Shown here: piece by piece, positions 8,959 through 18,645 of the stretch | How positions within the stretch are numbered: position 1 is the stretch's first letter | Layout: each line of letters opens with the position of its first letter | DNA from: JADFJB01 sp964464595 | GTDB taxonomy: Bacteria; Zhuqueibacterota; JdFR-76; DREG01 | Reading direction: 5' to 3' | Length of the DNA: 64,000 bases | NCBI GenBank assembly: GCA_964464595.1 | Contig: CAYXGW010000006.1 | Span: 59,748-123,747 of the forward strand | Translations under genes and position numbers: made by a program | Notes under the pieces: generated by a model | What the model was told of the DNA's origin: nothing | Database searches by the model: none | The model's input: only the letters and a program-made list of their open reading frames with translations

Positions 8959-11277
8959 TTGGCAAAACTAGTTACATTTAGAAAAAATCAAATCAATGGG
9001 AATTCTTCATCCAAGGGATCTGAACATTGGTATAGATCAACCACATTCCTTAGATTCTGCCTTGGATTTGTCTTTCTCCTTACTACTTTACTTTTATTTC
9101 CACATGGAGAATCCTTTAAATTTGCAATTCTCAAGGAAGGAAATATATCCAGCGAGGAAGTAATTGCTCCATTCACATTCAGGGTTCAGAAAAACCAACA
9201 ACAACTAACCCTTGAAAGAGAAGAAGCGAGGGGAAAAATATTACCGGTTTTTAACTATTCAGATTCGACCTTATTGAATTCTCAGACAGCACTTGAAACA
9301 CTTCAAGATAGTCTTAAAAACACACTAAACTTAGCACTCAATGACTCTATAAAACAACAAGAAATCAAACGAATCTTAAACGATAATGATATCATACTTA
9401 CTAAAGATCTTATCCCATTTTTTATTTATTTAAGTCAAAAAGAAATTGATCAAAGGCAGTTGAAGCTAGATTTTCAATCTTATGATCGTTATTTCGATCA
9501 ACTTGAAAATATCTTAGTAGATATTCTCGTTCTTGGTGTATGTGATATTAAAAAATCTGAAATTCCAAATTATAAAAACAAGATCACGGCAATACGTTCA
9601 AATCAGGAATTTGAAAAATCGAATAATGAGTTTTATGAACTTTCTGAAGTAGCAAATAGATTGCTGGAAAAACTGCGAGGTCTTTTTGAGGAAAATAGCG
9701 ATTCGGTTAAAGTTGGTTATGAATTACTGGAATCATTGCTCACTACAAATTTAATTTTCGACCGCGAATTAACAGAATTCAGAATTGATGAAGCCATTGC
9801 ACAAATTCCCCTTGTGAAGGGAAGAATATTAAAAAGTGAAAGAATTATTGATAGCAACGAACGGGTAACGCTTGAGCACATTGATATATTTTATTCATTG
9901 GCGGAAGAACTTCGAGCTAGGGAGAAGCAGGCCGGATTCATTTCTCAAGCTCTAATTTGGCTCGGCAAAATTTTATTAATTATCAGCACACAGATTCCCT
10001 TGCTTTTATTCTTATATTTTTATCGGCGCAGCATTTGGGATGATCTGCGCATGATGTTTATCATAACTTCATCAATGTTGTTTGTTGTTATTGTGGGATT
10101 GATTGTGATGAACTATGATGTGCCTAAATTTTTAATCCCTTTTGCAACAGTACCTCTTATTATTACTTCTTACCTGGATACGCGGTCCGGTTTGTTCGTA
10201 GGGCTTAGCTTAAGCTTTTTAATTGGCGCAGAATTGGGTTTGGATTATGAAATTGCATTAATTGGAATGCTGGTATCGTCTGCTTCAATAATTTCATTTG
10301 GCTTTTCTAAATTCCGGAAACGTCTAACAAACGCGACTTTAATTTTAATTATAGCCTATGTTTTTGGTATTACTGCTGCGGGGATCCTTCGCTTTATTAG
10401 TTTGAATGATTTAGGTTTGGCACTTGCCGGCGCCCTGGGAGCTGCTATTTTTTCGCCAATACTCGCGTATGTTTTTATTATGCTTTTTGATTCTGTCTTT
10501 GATGTGGCTTCAGAATTTAAATTGATTGAATTAAGCGATTTAAATAATCCAATGCTTAAAATGATGTCACTGCGTGCCCCAGGATCTTATCATCACAGCT
10601 TACAGGTGAGTAATTTAACTGAATCTGCTGCGGAAGCTATCGGTGCAAATGCCTTATTGGCAAAAGTTGGCGCTTATTATCATGATTTAGGCAAAATGTT
10701 TATGCCGGAATATTTTGTTGAAAACCAATTTAGCGGTAAAAATCCACACGACCGACTATCACCACGGTTAAGTAGTTTAATCTTGATAAACCATGTTAGA
10801 AAGGGTTATGAGTTTGCCAAACAGAATAAATTACCCTCGGTTGTGTCTGATTTCATTTTGGAGCACCACGGACAAAGCTTGATGAAGTTTTTTTATGAAA
10901 AAGCAAGAGATAACACTAAGTCAAAGAATATTGAAATTCTGGAGAGTGATTTTCGCTATCCGGGCGATCGACCCAAAACCCGTGAGACAGGTATATTAAT
11001 GTTGGCTGATTCTGTTGAAGCAATGGTTCGATCCATTAAAGATCCAAATCTCGGGAAAATTCGTAATGCTGTTAAAAATATTGTGAATGACAGGTTTCAT
11101 ATGGGCGATTTGGATAATTGTCCGCTAACAGTTAAAGAGCTTCGAATTATAATTGATACGTTTTCAAATATACTTACAGGAATTCATCACGATAGAGTTG
11201 AATATCCCGGACAAAAGAAGATGACTTTAGGCACAATATCTAAAAAAGTATTAACATCTGAAGGCAAAAATTCTTGA
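8959..11277 (+). CDS. 7TM-HD phosphodiesterase (PgpH/YqfF-like)
   Basis: A membrane HD-domain hydrolase of 772 residues. An N-terminal membrane segment (about 30-50) precedes a large extracytoplasmic 7TMR-HDED-like region. Seven membrane segments run from about 335 to 510. The HD domain follows, with HHSLQV near 544, YYHDLGK near 573 and EHHGQS near 637. Characterised relatives (PgpH) hydrolyse cyclic di-AMP. The start is TTG, 6 bases after phoH stops. Its stop overlaps the ybeY start by 4 bases. Cyclic di-AMP as substrate is inferred from family. Confidence 0.9.
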   Translation: MAKLVTFRKNQINGNSSSKGSEHWYRSTTFLRFCLGFVFLLTTLLLFPHGESFKFAILKEGNISSEEVIAPFTFRVQKNQQQLTLEREEARGKILPVFNYSDSTLLNSQTALETLQDSLKNTLNLALNDSIKQQEIKRILNDNDIILTKDLIPFFIYLSQKEIDQRQLKLDFQSYDRYFDQLENILVDILVLGVCDIKKSEIPNYKNKITAIRSNQEFEKSNNEFYELSEVANRLLEKLRGLFEENSDSVKVGYELLESLLTTNLIFDRELTEFRIDEAIAQIPLVKGRILKSERIIDSNERVTLEHIDIFYSLAEELRAREKQAGFISQALIWLGKILLIISTQIPLLLFLYFYRRSIWDDLRMMFIITSSMLFVVIVGLIVMNYDVPKFLIPFATVPLIITSYLDTRSGLFVGLSLSFLIGAELGLDYEIALIGMLVSSASIISFGFSKFRKRLTNATLILIIAYVFGITAAGILRFISLNDLGLALAGALGAAIFSPILAYVFIMLFDSVFDVASEFKLIELSDLNNPMLKMMSLRAPGSYHHSLQVSNLTESAAEAIGANALLAKVGAYYHDLGKMFMPEYFVENQFSGKNPHDRLSPRLSSLILINHVRKGYEFAKQNKLPSVVSDFILEHHGQSLMKFFYEKARDNTKSKNIEILESDFRYPGDRPKTRETGILMLADSVEAMVRSIKDPNLGKIRNAVKNIVNDRFHMGDLDNCPLTVKELRIIIDTFSNILTGIHHDRVEYPGQKKMTLGTISKKVLTSEGKNS

Positions 11278-11711
11278 AGATTGAATGTTATGATACCGGG
11301 TGTAATTCTTACATACCTCATTATCAGATAAAACTTGTTCTGGAAGAGCTAATTGCTATTGAAAAACCAATTGTCGATGGTGAAATTTGCGTAATATTTA
11401 TCGATGATGAATACTGCAAAAATTTAAACAAAAAATATTTAGAGCATGATTATACAACAGATGTAATCTCATTTCCCCTAGAATCAGGTGAACATTTATT
11501 AGAAGGTGAAGTCTACATAAACGTAGATCAAGCCCAAAAACAAGCATCCCATTATAATGTTGATGTGGAGGAGGAGTTATGGCGGTTAATCATACACGGT
11601 ACACTACATCTTCTTGGAAACAACGACAATACCTCAAGCGAACGAGAAAGTATGCGAAAAAAAGAAAATGAATATTTGAAATTATTTCAATTTAGCAGAA
11701 AGGAGCTCTGA
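11274..11711 (+). CDS. ybeY: Endoribonuclease YbeY
   Basis: A metal-dependent RNase for 16S rRNA 3' maturation and ribosome quality control, 145 residues. The metal motif runs HGTLHLLGNND, giving His108 and His112 and then Asp118 where most bacteria have the third His. As I recall, Asp at this position is usual in Bacteroidetes-type YbeY, so this is lineage evidence rather than damage. The TTG start overlaps the upstream stop by 4 bases (translational coupling). Confidence 0.9.
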   Translation: MKIECYDTGCNSYIPHYQIKLVLEELIAIEKPIVDGEICVIFIDDEYCKNLNKKYLEHDYTTDVISFPLESGEHLLEGEVYINVDQAQKQASHYNVDVEEELWRLIIHGTLHLLGNNDNTSSERESMRKKENEYLKLFQFSRKEL

Positions 11712-11717
11712 ATTATC

Positions 11718-13031
11718 CTGGAACCCAACTTATTGGTATATTGTTTTCTTTTCTTAATTTCGTCAATTATTTCCGGTCTGTTTTCTATTTCCGATTCTGC
11801 TTTTTTTTCGATGCTTGAAGTAGATATCGCACATCTCCGTGAAGAAGAGCGCAAATCGGCAAGACGAGTTATTAAACTAATATCTGATTCACAAAGATTT
11901 ATGTTGTCGATTTATTTGGGTAATTTATTTTCGGTAGCATTAGCTGCAATACTTGCATCGGTTGTTTTTGTAAAGCTTATCCCAAAGCTGGAATATGCAA
12001 ATGACTATTTGGTTTTTGTGCTGGTCTTATTGGTTGCTTCTGCGGTTTTAATCCTTACCAGAATTCCATCTAAAATTTTAACAATTCGCAATTCAAAATC
12101 AGTTAGCTTAAAACTTTCAGGTTTTAGTTTTTTGGCTTATTTATTTTTTTTCCCCATATCAACATTGATTCTAAAATTGACTAAATTAATCGGTAGAGTT
12201 TTCAAGATAGATGGAGATCCTTTTACCCTTTCTGAAGAGATGGTGAAATCTATGATTGAATTAGGAGAAGAGAAAGGAATAATTCATGTAGAAGAAACGG
12301 AGATGATTCAGTCGATTTTTGAATTTGGAGAAACAACAGTGAAAGAAATAATGGTTCCAAGAATCGATATGGTTTGTGTCGAAATTATTTCATCGGTGGA
12401 TGATTTAATTAAAGTTACAGGTGAAAAAGGCCATTCCCGAATACCCATTTATGAGGATCGAGTTGATAATATTAAGGGTATCATCCATGTTAAAAACCTG
12501 ATCCCGGAATTATTAGCCAACAAAAAAAATATTAAGTTACAGCGATTATTAAGACCCGCTTTTTTTGTGCCGGAAAGTAAAAAGATAGATGATTTACTGA
12601 GTGAATTTAAGCGGGAAAAAATTCATATGGCAATTGTGGTTGACGAATATGGCGGTACTGCCGGACTCGTTACATTAGAAGATATTATTGAAGAGATTGT
12701 TGGAGAAATTCAAGACGAATATGATAAAGAGCAACCCTTATATCGCAAGGTTACAGCCGGAACTTTTGTAGTAGATGGCCGGATGTCTATCGATGAATTG
12801 AATGAAGTCTTACCTGAGCCTATCCTCCAATCGGAGGAAGAAGATTACGAAACTCTTGCCGGGCTCATATACCATTTTACAGAAAGTATTCCCAATACAA
12901 ATGATTTGATTACTTATTTAAATTATGATTTCGTAATTGAAGAAGTTGTTCGACAACGAATTAAGAAAGTTAAAGTGATTCATAAAGTAGATTTCTCCCA
13001 GAGAGAGAATCAATTAAAAGAAGAATCCTGA
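11718..13031 (+). CDS. CNNM/CorC-type transporter (DUF21-CBS-CorC)
   Basis: A membrane protein of the HlyC/CorC (CNNM) family, proposed Mg/Co efflux. The order is DUF21 membrane domain with about four segments (1-155), a CBS pair (about 205-320, including the DEYGGTAGLVTLEDIIEEIV segment) and a C-terminal CorC_HlyC domain (about 340-425). The in-frame TTG at 11733 has no good ribosome site. A CTG at 11718 lies 12 bases after AGGAG (11701-11705) and restores a few N-terminal residues, so I prefer it tentatively. It follows ybeY closely. Confidence 0.85.
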   Translation: MEPNLLVYCFLFLISSIISGLFSISDSAFFSMLEVDIAHLREEERKSARRVIKLISDSQRFMLSIYLGNLFSVALAAILASVVFVKLIPKLEYANDYLVFVLVLLVASAVLILTRIPSKILTIRNSKSVSLKLSGFSFLAYLFFFPISTLILKLTKLIGRVFKIDGDPFTLSEEMVKSMIELGEEKGIIHVEETEMIQSIFEFGETTVKEIMVPRIDMVCVEIISSVDDLIKVTGEKGHSRIPIYEDRVDNIKGIIHVKNLIPELLANKKNIKLQRLLRPAFFVPESKKIDDLLSEFKREKIHMAIVVDEYGGTAGLVTLEDIIEEIVGEIQDEYDKEQPLYRKVTAGTFVVDGRMSIDELNEVLPEPILQSEEEDYETLAGLIYHFTESIPNTNDLITYLNYDFVIEEVVRQRIKKVKVIHKVDFSQRENQLKEES

Positions 13032-13224
13032 ATAAAATCTCGTAGTTCGAAATTAATTAAATTATCAAAAACCTGTATCCTGCCTTTTTTTATTCCACAA
13101 AAACTAAATTAATAATTGCAATTCGGTAATTCTATTATACATATTAAGTGCTGTTGTTTTATTTTCTCTTAACTATTAGTTTTACAAGAATTAAGACCTG
13201 TTTTTATCCCTATCGGAGACTGAA

Positions 13225-13695
13225 ATGAAGATTGCTGATTTACTAAGCCCGGAATTAATCAAACTACCCCTAGAACGGATTGAAAAACAAGATGTTATTG
13301 CTGAATTAGTGGACCTGTTAGCTGCAAACCAAAAAGTGAAAGATCCGGATAGCGCCTTTAAAGCAATATTGGAGCGAGAAAAAGTGATGAGCACTGGCGT
13401 GGGAGAGCAGGTCGCAATTCCACATGGAAAGTCTGACGGTGTTGATGAAGTGGTTGGCGCTTTTGGTATATCGGTCAAGGACATAAATTTTGAGTCAATT
13501 GATAATAAACCAGTCCGGTTAGTCTTTTTGTTAATTGCTACTCCCAATGCCACCGGCTCCCATCTAAAGGTACTTAGCCGGGTTTCGCGACTACTTAACA
13601 AAAAAGATTTTCGTAATAGTCTAATGCAGGCAAAAACTTCAAAAGAAGTATTAGATCTTATTCGCCGGGAAGAAGAAACTGTATTTGAAACCTAA
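13225..13695 (+). CDS. PTS EIIA-type phosphocarrier (PtsN-like)
   Basis: A fructose/nitrogen-type PTS IIA domain protein of 156 residues, cytoplasmic. The phosphorylated histidine is His67 in VAIPHGKSDG. No sugar permease, EI or HPr gene is nearby, which favours a regulatory PtsN-like role over sugar transport; that is inference. A 193-base gap separates it from the preceding gene, so it probably has its own promoter. A GGAG at about 13215 precedes the ATG. Confidence 0.88.
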   Translation: MKIADLLSPELIKLPLERIEKQDVIAELVDLLAANQKVKDPDSAFKAILEREKVMSTGVGEQVAIPHGKSDGVDEVVGAFGISVKDINFESIDNKPVRLVFLLIATPNATGSHLKVLSRVSRLLNKKDFRNSLMQAKTSKEVLDLIRREEETVFET

Positions 13696-13733
13696 ACTCT
13701 AGCTAATTTAAACCCCTGGTAAATATAAAAATT

Positions 13734-15071
13734 ATGGCCAACCGATTTAAAACCCCTAGAGGAACAAAGGATATTTTACCAGCAGAAATGTCAAAATGGC
13801 ATTTTTTGGAATCGCATTTACGCAAGGTTTTTTCGAAATATAATTTTTCTGAGATCAGAACCCCAGCTTTTGAAGATACTGAACTGTTTGCACGGGGAAT
13901 TGGGCAAACAACGGATATTGTCCAGAAAGAAATGTATACCTTAACAGATAAAGGCGGTAGGAGCTATACATTAAAACCTGAAATGACTGCTTCAGTTATG
14001 CGATCATATCTTGAGCACAACCTTGGCGATCATCGTAGGATTCAAAAATTATATTATATTTCACCTATGTTTCGGCAAGAGAAACCACAAGCAGGACGGT
14101 TTCGCGAATTCTATCAATATGGAATTGAAATTATTGGAACTGATAATTATCTGGCGGATGTCGAAACAATTGCTCTTTCAATAGAAGTTTTACACCAATT
14201 AGGGATCAAGGAAATTAGTATAAAAGTGAACAGTGTCGGGTGTAACACTTGCAGGCCAAAATACAAAGAAGTACTAAAATCTAATTTGAAAAATATCATA
14301 AGCGAACTGTGCAGTGATTGTCAAAATCGCTATCACACAAATCCATTAAGAATACTTGATTGCAAAAAAGAAAATTGTAATCGGCTTACGAAGGATATAC
14401 CTGCTATATTTGAGTACCTTTGTCACGAGTGTAAAGAGCATTTCGATAACGTCCGCAAGCACCTTGATTACATCAATTTACAGTATATGATCGATAAGAG
14501 GCTTGTCCGGGGACTAGATTATTACACAAAGACTGCTTTTGAAATTCAATCGAATCAATTGGGTTCGCAAGATTCAATTGTTGGGGGGGGGCTCTACGAT
14601 TACCTTGCTGAAGAAATAGGCGGTCAAAGTGTACCTGCAGTTGGATTCGCAGCGGGGATGGATAGATTATTAATGGTTTTGGAAAAGTTGCAGCTATTTC
14701 CTGAATTTGACAATCGGGTTGATTTTTATTTTATTGGGTTGGGTGAAGAAGCCTTGAAGTGGGTGTTCAAGAAAGCAAACGAGTTAAGGAGAAATGGCTT
14801 AGTTTGTGAATACGATTATCTGAATCGCAGCTTAAAAGCCCAAATGCGCGAAGCCAATAAATTCAACTCTCAATTTGTTTTAATAGTAGGTGATAATGAA
14901 ATTGCTTCGAAAACAGTAATTTTAAAAGAAATGAATACGGGTGACCAGGAAACAGTTCCCTTTAATTCTTTGGATCAGGTGATTCTGGGGAAGAAAACAA
15001 TTAAATCAAATCTTTGTCTCCATCAAGATGATTCTTCGAATGATTTCCAAAGCTCAGTTAAAAATATATAA
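13734..15071 (+). CDS. hisS: Histidyl-tRNA synthetase
   Basis: Charges tRNA-His. It has 445 residues, the standard size. Visible landmarks are the N-terminal RFKTPRGTKDILP segment, motif 2 with MFRQEKPQAGRFREFYQYG, and the His-specific motif RGLDYYTKTAFEI. A Cys-rich stretch (CNTC, CSDC, CHEC) at about 163-235 is common in this branch of HisRS. Codons for VGGGL create a run of nine G residues at 14583-14591. The last 32 bases overlap the rRNA methyltransferase. Confidence 0.96.
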   Translation: MANRFKTPRGTKDILPAEMSKWHFLESHLRKVFSKYNFSEIRTPAFEDTELFARGIGQTTDIVQKEMYTLTDKGGRSYTLKPEMTASVMRSYLEHNLGDHRRIQKLYYISPMFRQEKPQAGRFREFYQYGIEIIGTDNYLADVETIALSIEVLHQLGIKEISIKVNSVGCNTCRPKYKEVLKSNLKNIISELCSDCQNRYHTNPLRILDCKKENCNRLTKDIPAIFEYLCHECKEHFDNVRKHLDYINLQYMIDKRLVRGLDYYTKTAFEIQSNQLGSQDSIVGGGLYDYLAEEIGGQSVPAVGFAAGMDRLLMVLEKLQLFPEFDNRVDFYFIGLGEEALKWVFKKANELRRNGLVCEYDYLNRSLKAQMREANKFNSQFVLIVGDNEIASKTVILKEMNTGDQETVPFNSLDQVILGKKTIKSNLCLHQDDSSNDFQSSVKNI

Positions 15072-15822
15072 ATCCTTAAAGTTAAAAAAATTCCGCTATT
15101 CACTTAGAAAATTCATGATTGAAGGCATTAACCTTTGTGAAGCTGCACTGAAAAATAAAGCGGAAATAGAAATAATATTAATATCAGATAAATATAGATC
15201 GAATTCTTCATTTCAGTCGATTCAAGAATTAGCCGTTAACAATGCCATTCCCTTTGAGTTTATACCTGATAAAAACGTAGTAGCTTTAAGTGACTCTGTA
15301 ACGCCACAAGGTATCATTGCAGTTGTCTTAATGAAAACCTATAATTTTGATGAGTTGTGGCAGTTGAAAAATCCCATAATCCTAATGCTGGATCAAATTC
15401 AGGACCCAGGTAATTTAGGAACAATATTGCGGACAGCTTCTTGGTTTGGAGTTAAGGCCATTATTCTAAGTAATAATTGTGTAGAGGTTTACAATAGCAA
15501 AGTTTTAAGATCAACGGCTGGTGCATTTTTCCAGTTGAGGTTGATTTTTGACCAGGTTAGTGTTCAGGAAATTCTTACACAATTGTTACAAAAGAAATTC
15601 AAGATATTAGTTACGTCTCCTGGCTTTTCTATAAACTATACCCAGGTTGATTATAGCGCCCCCTTGGTTCTGGTCATTGGAAATGAACGGTTTGGTGTGG
15701 ATGAACAAATTAGAGATAGTGCTACTTATAAAGTAAGTATTCCTAAGAAAGGACAAGGAGAATCACTCAATGCAGCCGTCACTGCAGGCATATTGTTAAG
15801 TGAGATTTTCAGAAACAGGTAA
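15040..15822 (+). CDS. TrmH/SpoU-family RNA 2'-O-methyltransferase
   Basis: A SPOUT-class methyltransferase, probably acting on 23S rRNA or tRNA ribose. The N-terminal substrate-binding part starts MISKAQLKIYKSL. The SPOUT motifs are DQIQDPGNLGTILRTA (motif 1), LVIGNERFGVDE (motif 2) and SIPKKGQGESLNAAVTAGI (motif 3). I chose the ATG at 15040 over that at 15028 because family members begin with this pattern. The gene starts inside the end of hisS, implying co-expression. The exact RNA target is not visible. Confidence 0.9.
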   Translation: MISKAQLKIYKSLKLKKFRYSLRKFMIEGINLCEAALKNKAEIEIILISDKYRSNSSFQSIQELAVNNAIPFEFIPDKNVVALSDSVTPQGIIAVVLMKTYNFDELWQLKNPIILMLDQIQDPGNLGTILRTASWFGVKAIILSNNCVEVYNSKVLRSTAGAFFQLRLIFDQVSVQEILTQLLQKKFKILVTSPGFSINYTQVDYSAPLVLVIGNERFGVDEQIRDSATYKVSIPKKGQGESLNAAVTAGILLSEIFRNR

Positions 15823-15963
15823 ACGAATGTTTGAGATGGAACACTTGGATAAATATGAGCCAACAATTTTGAAATATTTATTAAATTATAGCTGAATTCA
15901 TTCGAATAAACCCTGACATTGAATTTGTATTAGTTCCTAGAAATCAAAAGCCAGGGAGTTTTA

Positions 15964-16845
15964 ATGTTAATGAAAGAAGTAGAAGAAAAACAATTTCCCG
16001 AATCCTTAGAACCTGAACTTCCGATTTCCTCAGTAGGAGCAGGGATGATCGTGTTCTTTTCTGTTTTTTTATTCATGATCATCGGAGGAGCGGCACATCT
16101 TTTTACAGTAGCCATTTGGGGCCAGGTCGAATGGAAAAGTCCATTTATGATTGTTGAAATTTTTATTGTCATTCCTGCAGTTCTGATTGTACGAAAATAC
16201 CGCTTTCCACTCAAAGCAGCTTTTAGGCTTAATCCAGTGTCTTTGGATATAATGATTTGGAGTTTCATGGTTGGTATTTCACTTGCAATTCTTGGTGATC
16301 AATTGGATAGAATTATCCAATCCTGGTATCCAATGCCCGCCAAATATTTAGATCAATTAGAATTAACTTTTCAAACCACCTATGCTGTTGATTTTATCAT
16401 ATTGTTCTTAATTGGTACTGCGGGGGCAGGAATTTGTGAAGAAGTGCTATTTAGGGGATTTTTCCAAAAAATATTGGAAAAGCGAATGCATATTATCGCA
16501 GCAATAGTATTTCCTGCTGTTCTTTTTGGAATCATTCATATTTTTCCCTGGGTGATTTTTCAAATAACAATTCTAGGGGGTGTATTTGGATTAATTGCGT
16601 GGCGAACAGATAGTGTTTATCCAACCATTTTGATTCATGCTGTGAACAATGCCATAGCGATTCTGTTCCTGAAATTCGCTACTCCAAAAGTTGAATCAGT
16701 CTATCTTAGGGATGAATTTGTTGATCCCAAAATTGTTTTGGTATCTATTGTTATTTTTATTATTTCGATTATACGGATTTGGCACAAAAGCTCCCAAAAA
16801 AGTGATCCTGAAATTGCAAATTCACATTTTAGGAGACATTCTTAA
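15964..16845 (+). CDS. CPBP-family intramembrane metalloprotease
   Basis: A polytopic membrane protein of 293 residues with the CAAX-protease/bacteriocin-processing (CPBP, Abi) signature: EEVLFRG near 159-165, HIFPW near 195 and HAVNNA near 223. These supply the catalytic Glu pair and the metal-binding His residues. About eight membrane segments are predicted by eye. Substrate is unknown. The gene stands alone, with 140 bases before it and 210 after. Confidence 0.85.
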   Translation: MLMKEVEEKQFPESLEPELPISSVGAGMIVFFSVFLFMIIGGAAHLFTVAIWGQVEWKSPFMIVEIFIVIPAVLIVRKYRFPLKAAFRLNPVSLDIMIWSFMVGISLAILGDQLDRIIQSWYPMPAKYLDQLELTFQTTYAVDFIILFLIGTAGAGICEEVLFRGFFQKILEKRMHIIAAIVFPAVLFGIIHIFPWVIFQITILGGVFGLIAWRTDSVYPTILIHAVNNAIAILFLKFATPKVESVYLRDEFVDPKIVLVSIVIFIISIIRIWHKSSQKSDPEIANSHFRRHS

Positions 16846-17056
16846 GCAGTTTATGTATAATTTTAATTATCGATTAAAAAGTCGATTGATGCTTGTTTAT
16901 AAAAGGCCTCCATCGCTAATTTACCCTTAAAAAAATAGAAATTTTCTCTTGTGGTAAAATCAATCCGTAACTTGCGGAAACTCAATTTGTTTTGCCTTTA
17001 TACTATTCATAGGTTAAATTATTAAACATCTATAGGAATAATAAATTAAGGTATTC

Positions 17057-18613
17057 ATGGAATTTGATTTTCAGACAAAACGACCTTTAGTGAAAATAGG
17101 TGTATTACAATTCGAAAAGAAGATGAGTTTTTCGTCACATGTTTCTTTTCGGGTTGAGGATATTTCCGGTAAAGTTTTAGCTTCCGGTGAGAAAAATCGA
17201 AAATATAAAGCAATGGTTCTAAATACGACTCCCATTGCGTCCCAAATTAAAATCAGGCTTGCAATATGTTATGAACAGGAGGAAGCCCAAAAAGTAGCAG
17301 AAGATTGGCAAGGAAAAAATTTTGAAATTCATATCGAGAGGGTGGGTCAAAAAATACAAATAACTGCTGATAAATTTATTGATAATCGTGAATATTGGGT
17401 TCTAACCGGGGAATTTGAATCTTTGGAAGCTGCCGATCAGTTTCGTAGAAACTTACCTGATTTTGGCAGTTATCAAATTATCCAGATTGCTGAAAATAAA
17501 ATATCAGGAACCATTTCATTTGCGGGAAAAACTATCAATGATGGCATTCGCATTGTTCCTCTTGAAGATAGCAGGCTTCATTTTACTTTGGATAATGTTC
17601 GTGTAGGTATTGGATTTCATTGGGATCACTATGAAAGCCAAGATTTAGAGGGAATTCTCGAATTTCATATAGACAAAAAGGGGTTATTAACGGCTGTTAA
17701 TATGTTGGACATCGAAAAATATTTGGCGAGTGTAAATTCGTCAGAAATGACGCCCGATTGCAATCTGGAGTTTTTAAAAGCACAAACTGTAGTGGCAAGG
17801 TGTACAGTATTTGCAACATCAGGTAAACATCATTTTGGAGACCCTTTTGATTTATGCGCAGATGACCATTGTCAATGTTTTCATGGTGCAGGGGCAATTC
17901 ATGAAAAGTCTTTGCAAGCGTCTGTTCAAACAAACGGTGAAATTTTACAACATGAAGGACGAGTTTGTGATACTCGTTATGCAAAAATTTGTGCTGGAAT
18001 TGGTGAAAGTTACAAAAATGTATGGGACAACCGCCATTTAAAATACCTGGATAAATTTGTTGATTCTAAAAATGGAAAAAATCTTAATGAAAGCCTTGAC
18101 AATGAAAAAAATAATCGTACTTTTATACAATCATCACCTGATGTATTTTGCAACCCGGATTATTATCAGATACCTAAGTATTTAGAATATGCGCATGATT
18201 ATTTCCGTTGGGAAGCAGCATATTCTCCTGAAGAACTTGGGAAAATTGTTGCTATGAAACTTGGCAAAAATTTGGGACTTATCGAGGATGTTATTCCTTT
18301 ACAAAGAGGCGATTCCGGTCGCATCATTTATGCGAAGGTAAAAGGCGAACTAGGTGAAACAGTTATAGGTAAGGAGCTGGAAATTCGCAATGTGTTATCA
18401 AAATCTCATTTGTATAGTTCTTGTTTTTATGTGGAAAAAGAGATGGATCTCAATGGAAATTTAAACAAAATTCGTTTGATAGGCGCTGGTTGGGGGCATG
18501 GTGTAGGCATTTGCCAGGTAGGAGCTGCTGTAATGGGTGAAGAAGGTTATAAGTATAATGAGATTCTGGACCATTATTATCAAAATACTAAGTTAAGTAC
18601 GTTGTATAATTGA
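17057..18613 (+). CDS. SpoIID/LytB-domain protein
   Basis: Related to SpoIID, a lytic transglycosylase that cleaves peptidoglycan from which side peptides have been removed. Of 518 residues, the conserved core lies at about 200-310 (NSSEMTPDCNLEFLKAQTVV includes the expected catalytic Glu) and at the end, GWGHGVGICQVGA. A central insertion of about 120 residues separates the halves. No signal peptide is visible at this start, which is odd for a cell-wall enzyme. It shares the 17-21 kb cluster with two response regulators. No sporulation genes occur in the window. Confidence 0.82.
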   Translation: MEFDFQTKRPLVKIGVLQFEKKMSFSSHVSFRVEDISGKVLASGEKNRKYKAMVLNTTPIASQIKIRLAICYEQEEAQKVAEDWQGKNFEIHIERVGQKIQITADKFIDNREYWVLTGEFESLEAADQFRRNLPDFGSYQIIQIAENKISGTISFAGKTINDGIRIVPLEDSRLHFTLDNVRVGIGFHWDHYESQDLEGILEFHIDKKGLLTAVNMLDIEKYLASVNSSEMTPDCNLEFLKAQTVVARCTVFATSGKHHFGDPFDLCADDHCQCFHGAGAIHEKSLQASVQTNGEILQHEGRVCDTRYAKICAGIGESYKNVWDNRHLKYLDKFVDSKNGKNLNESLDNEKNNRTFIQSSPDVFCNPDYYQIPKYLEYAHDYFRWEAAYSPEELGKIVAMKLGKNLGLIEDVIPLQRGDSGRIIYAKVKGELGETVIGKELEIRNVLSKSHLYSSCFYVEKEMDLNGNLNKIRLIGAGWGHGVGICQVGAAVMGEEGYKYNEILDHYYQNTKLSTLYN

Positions 18614-18645
18614 AAAGTAATTAGGACCTTTTACCATTTTAATCA

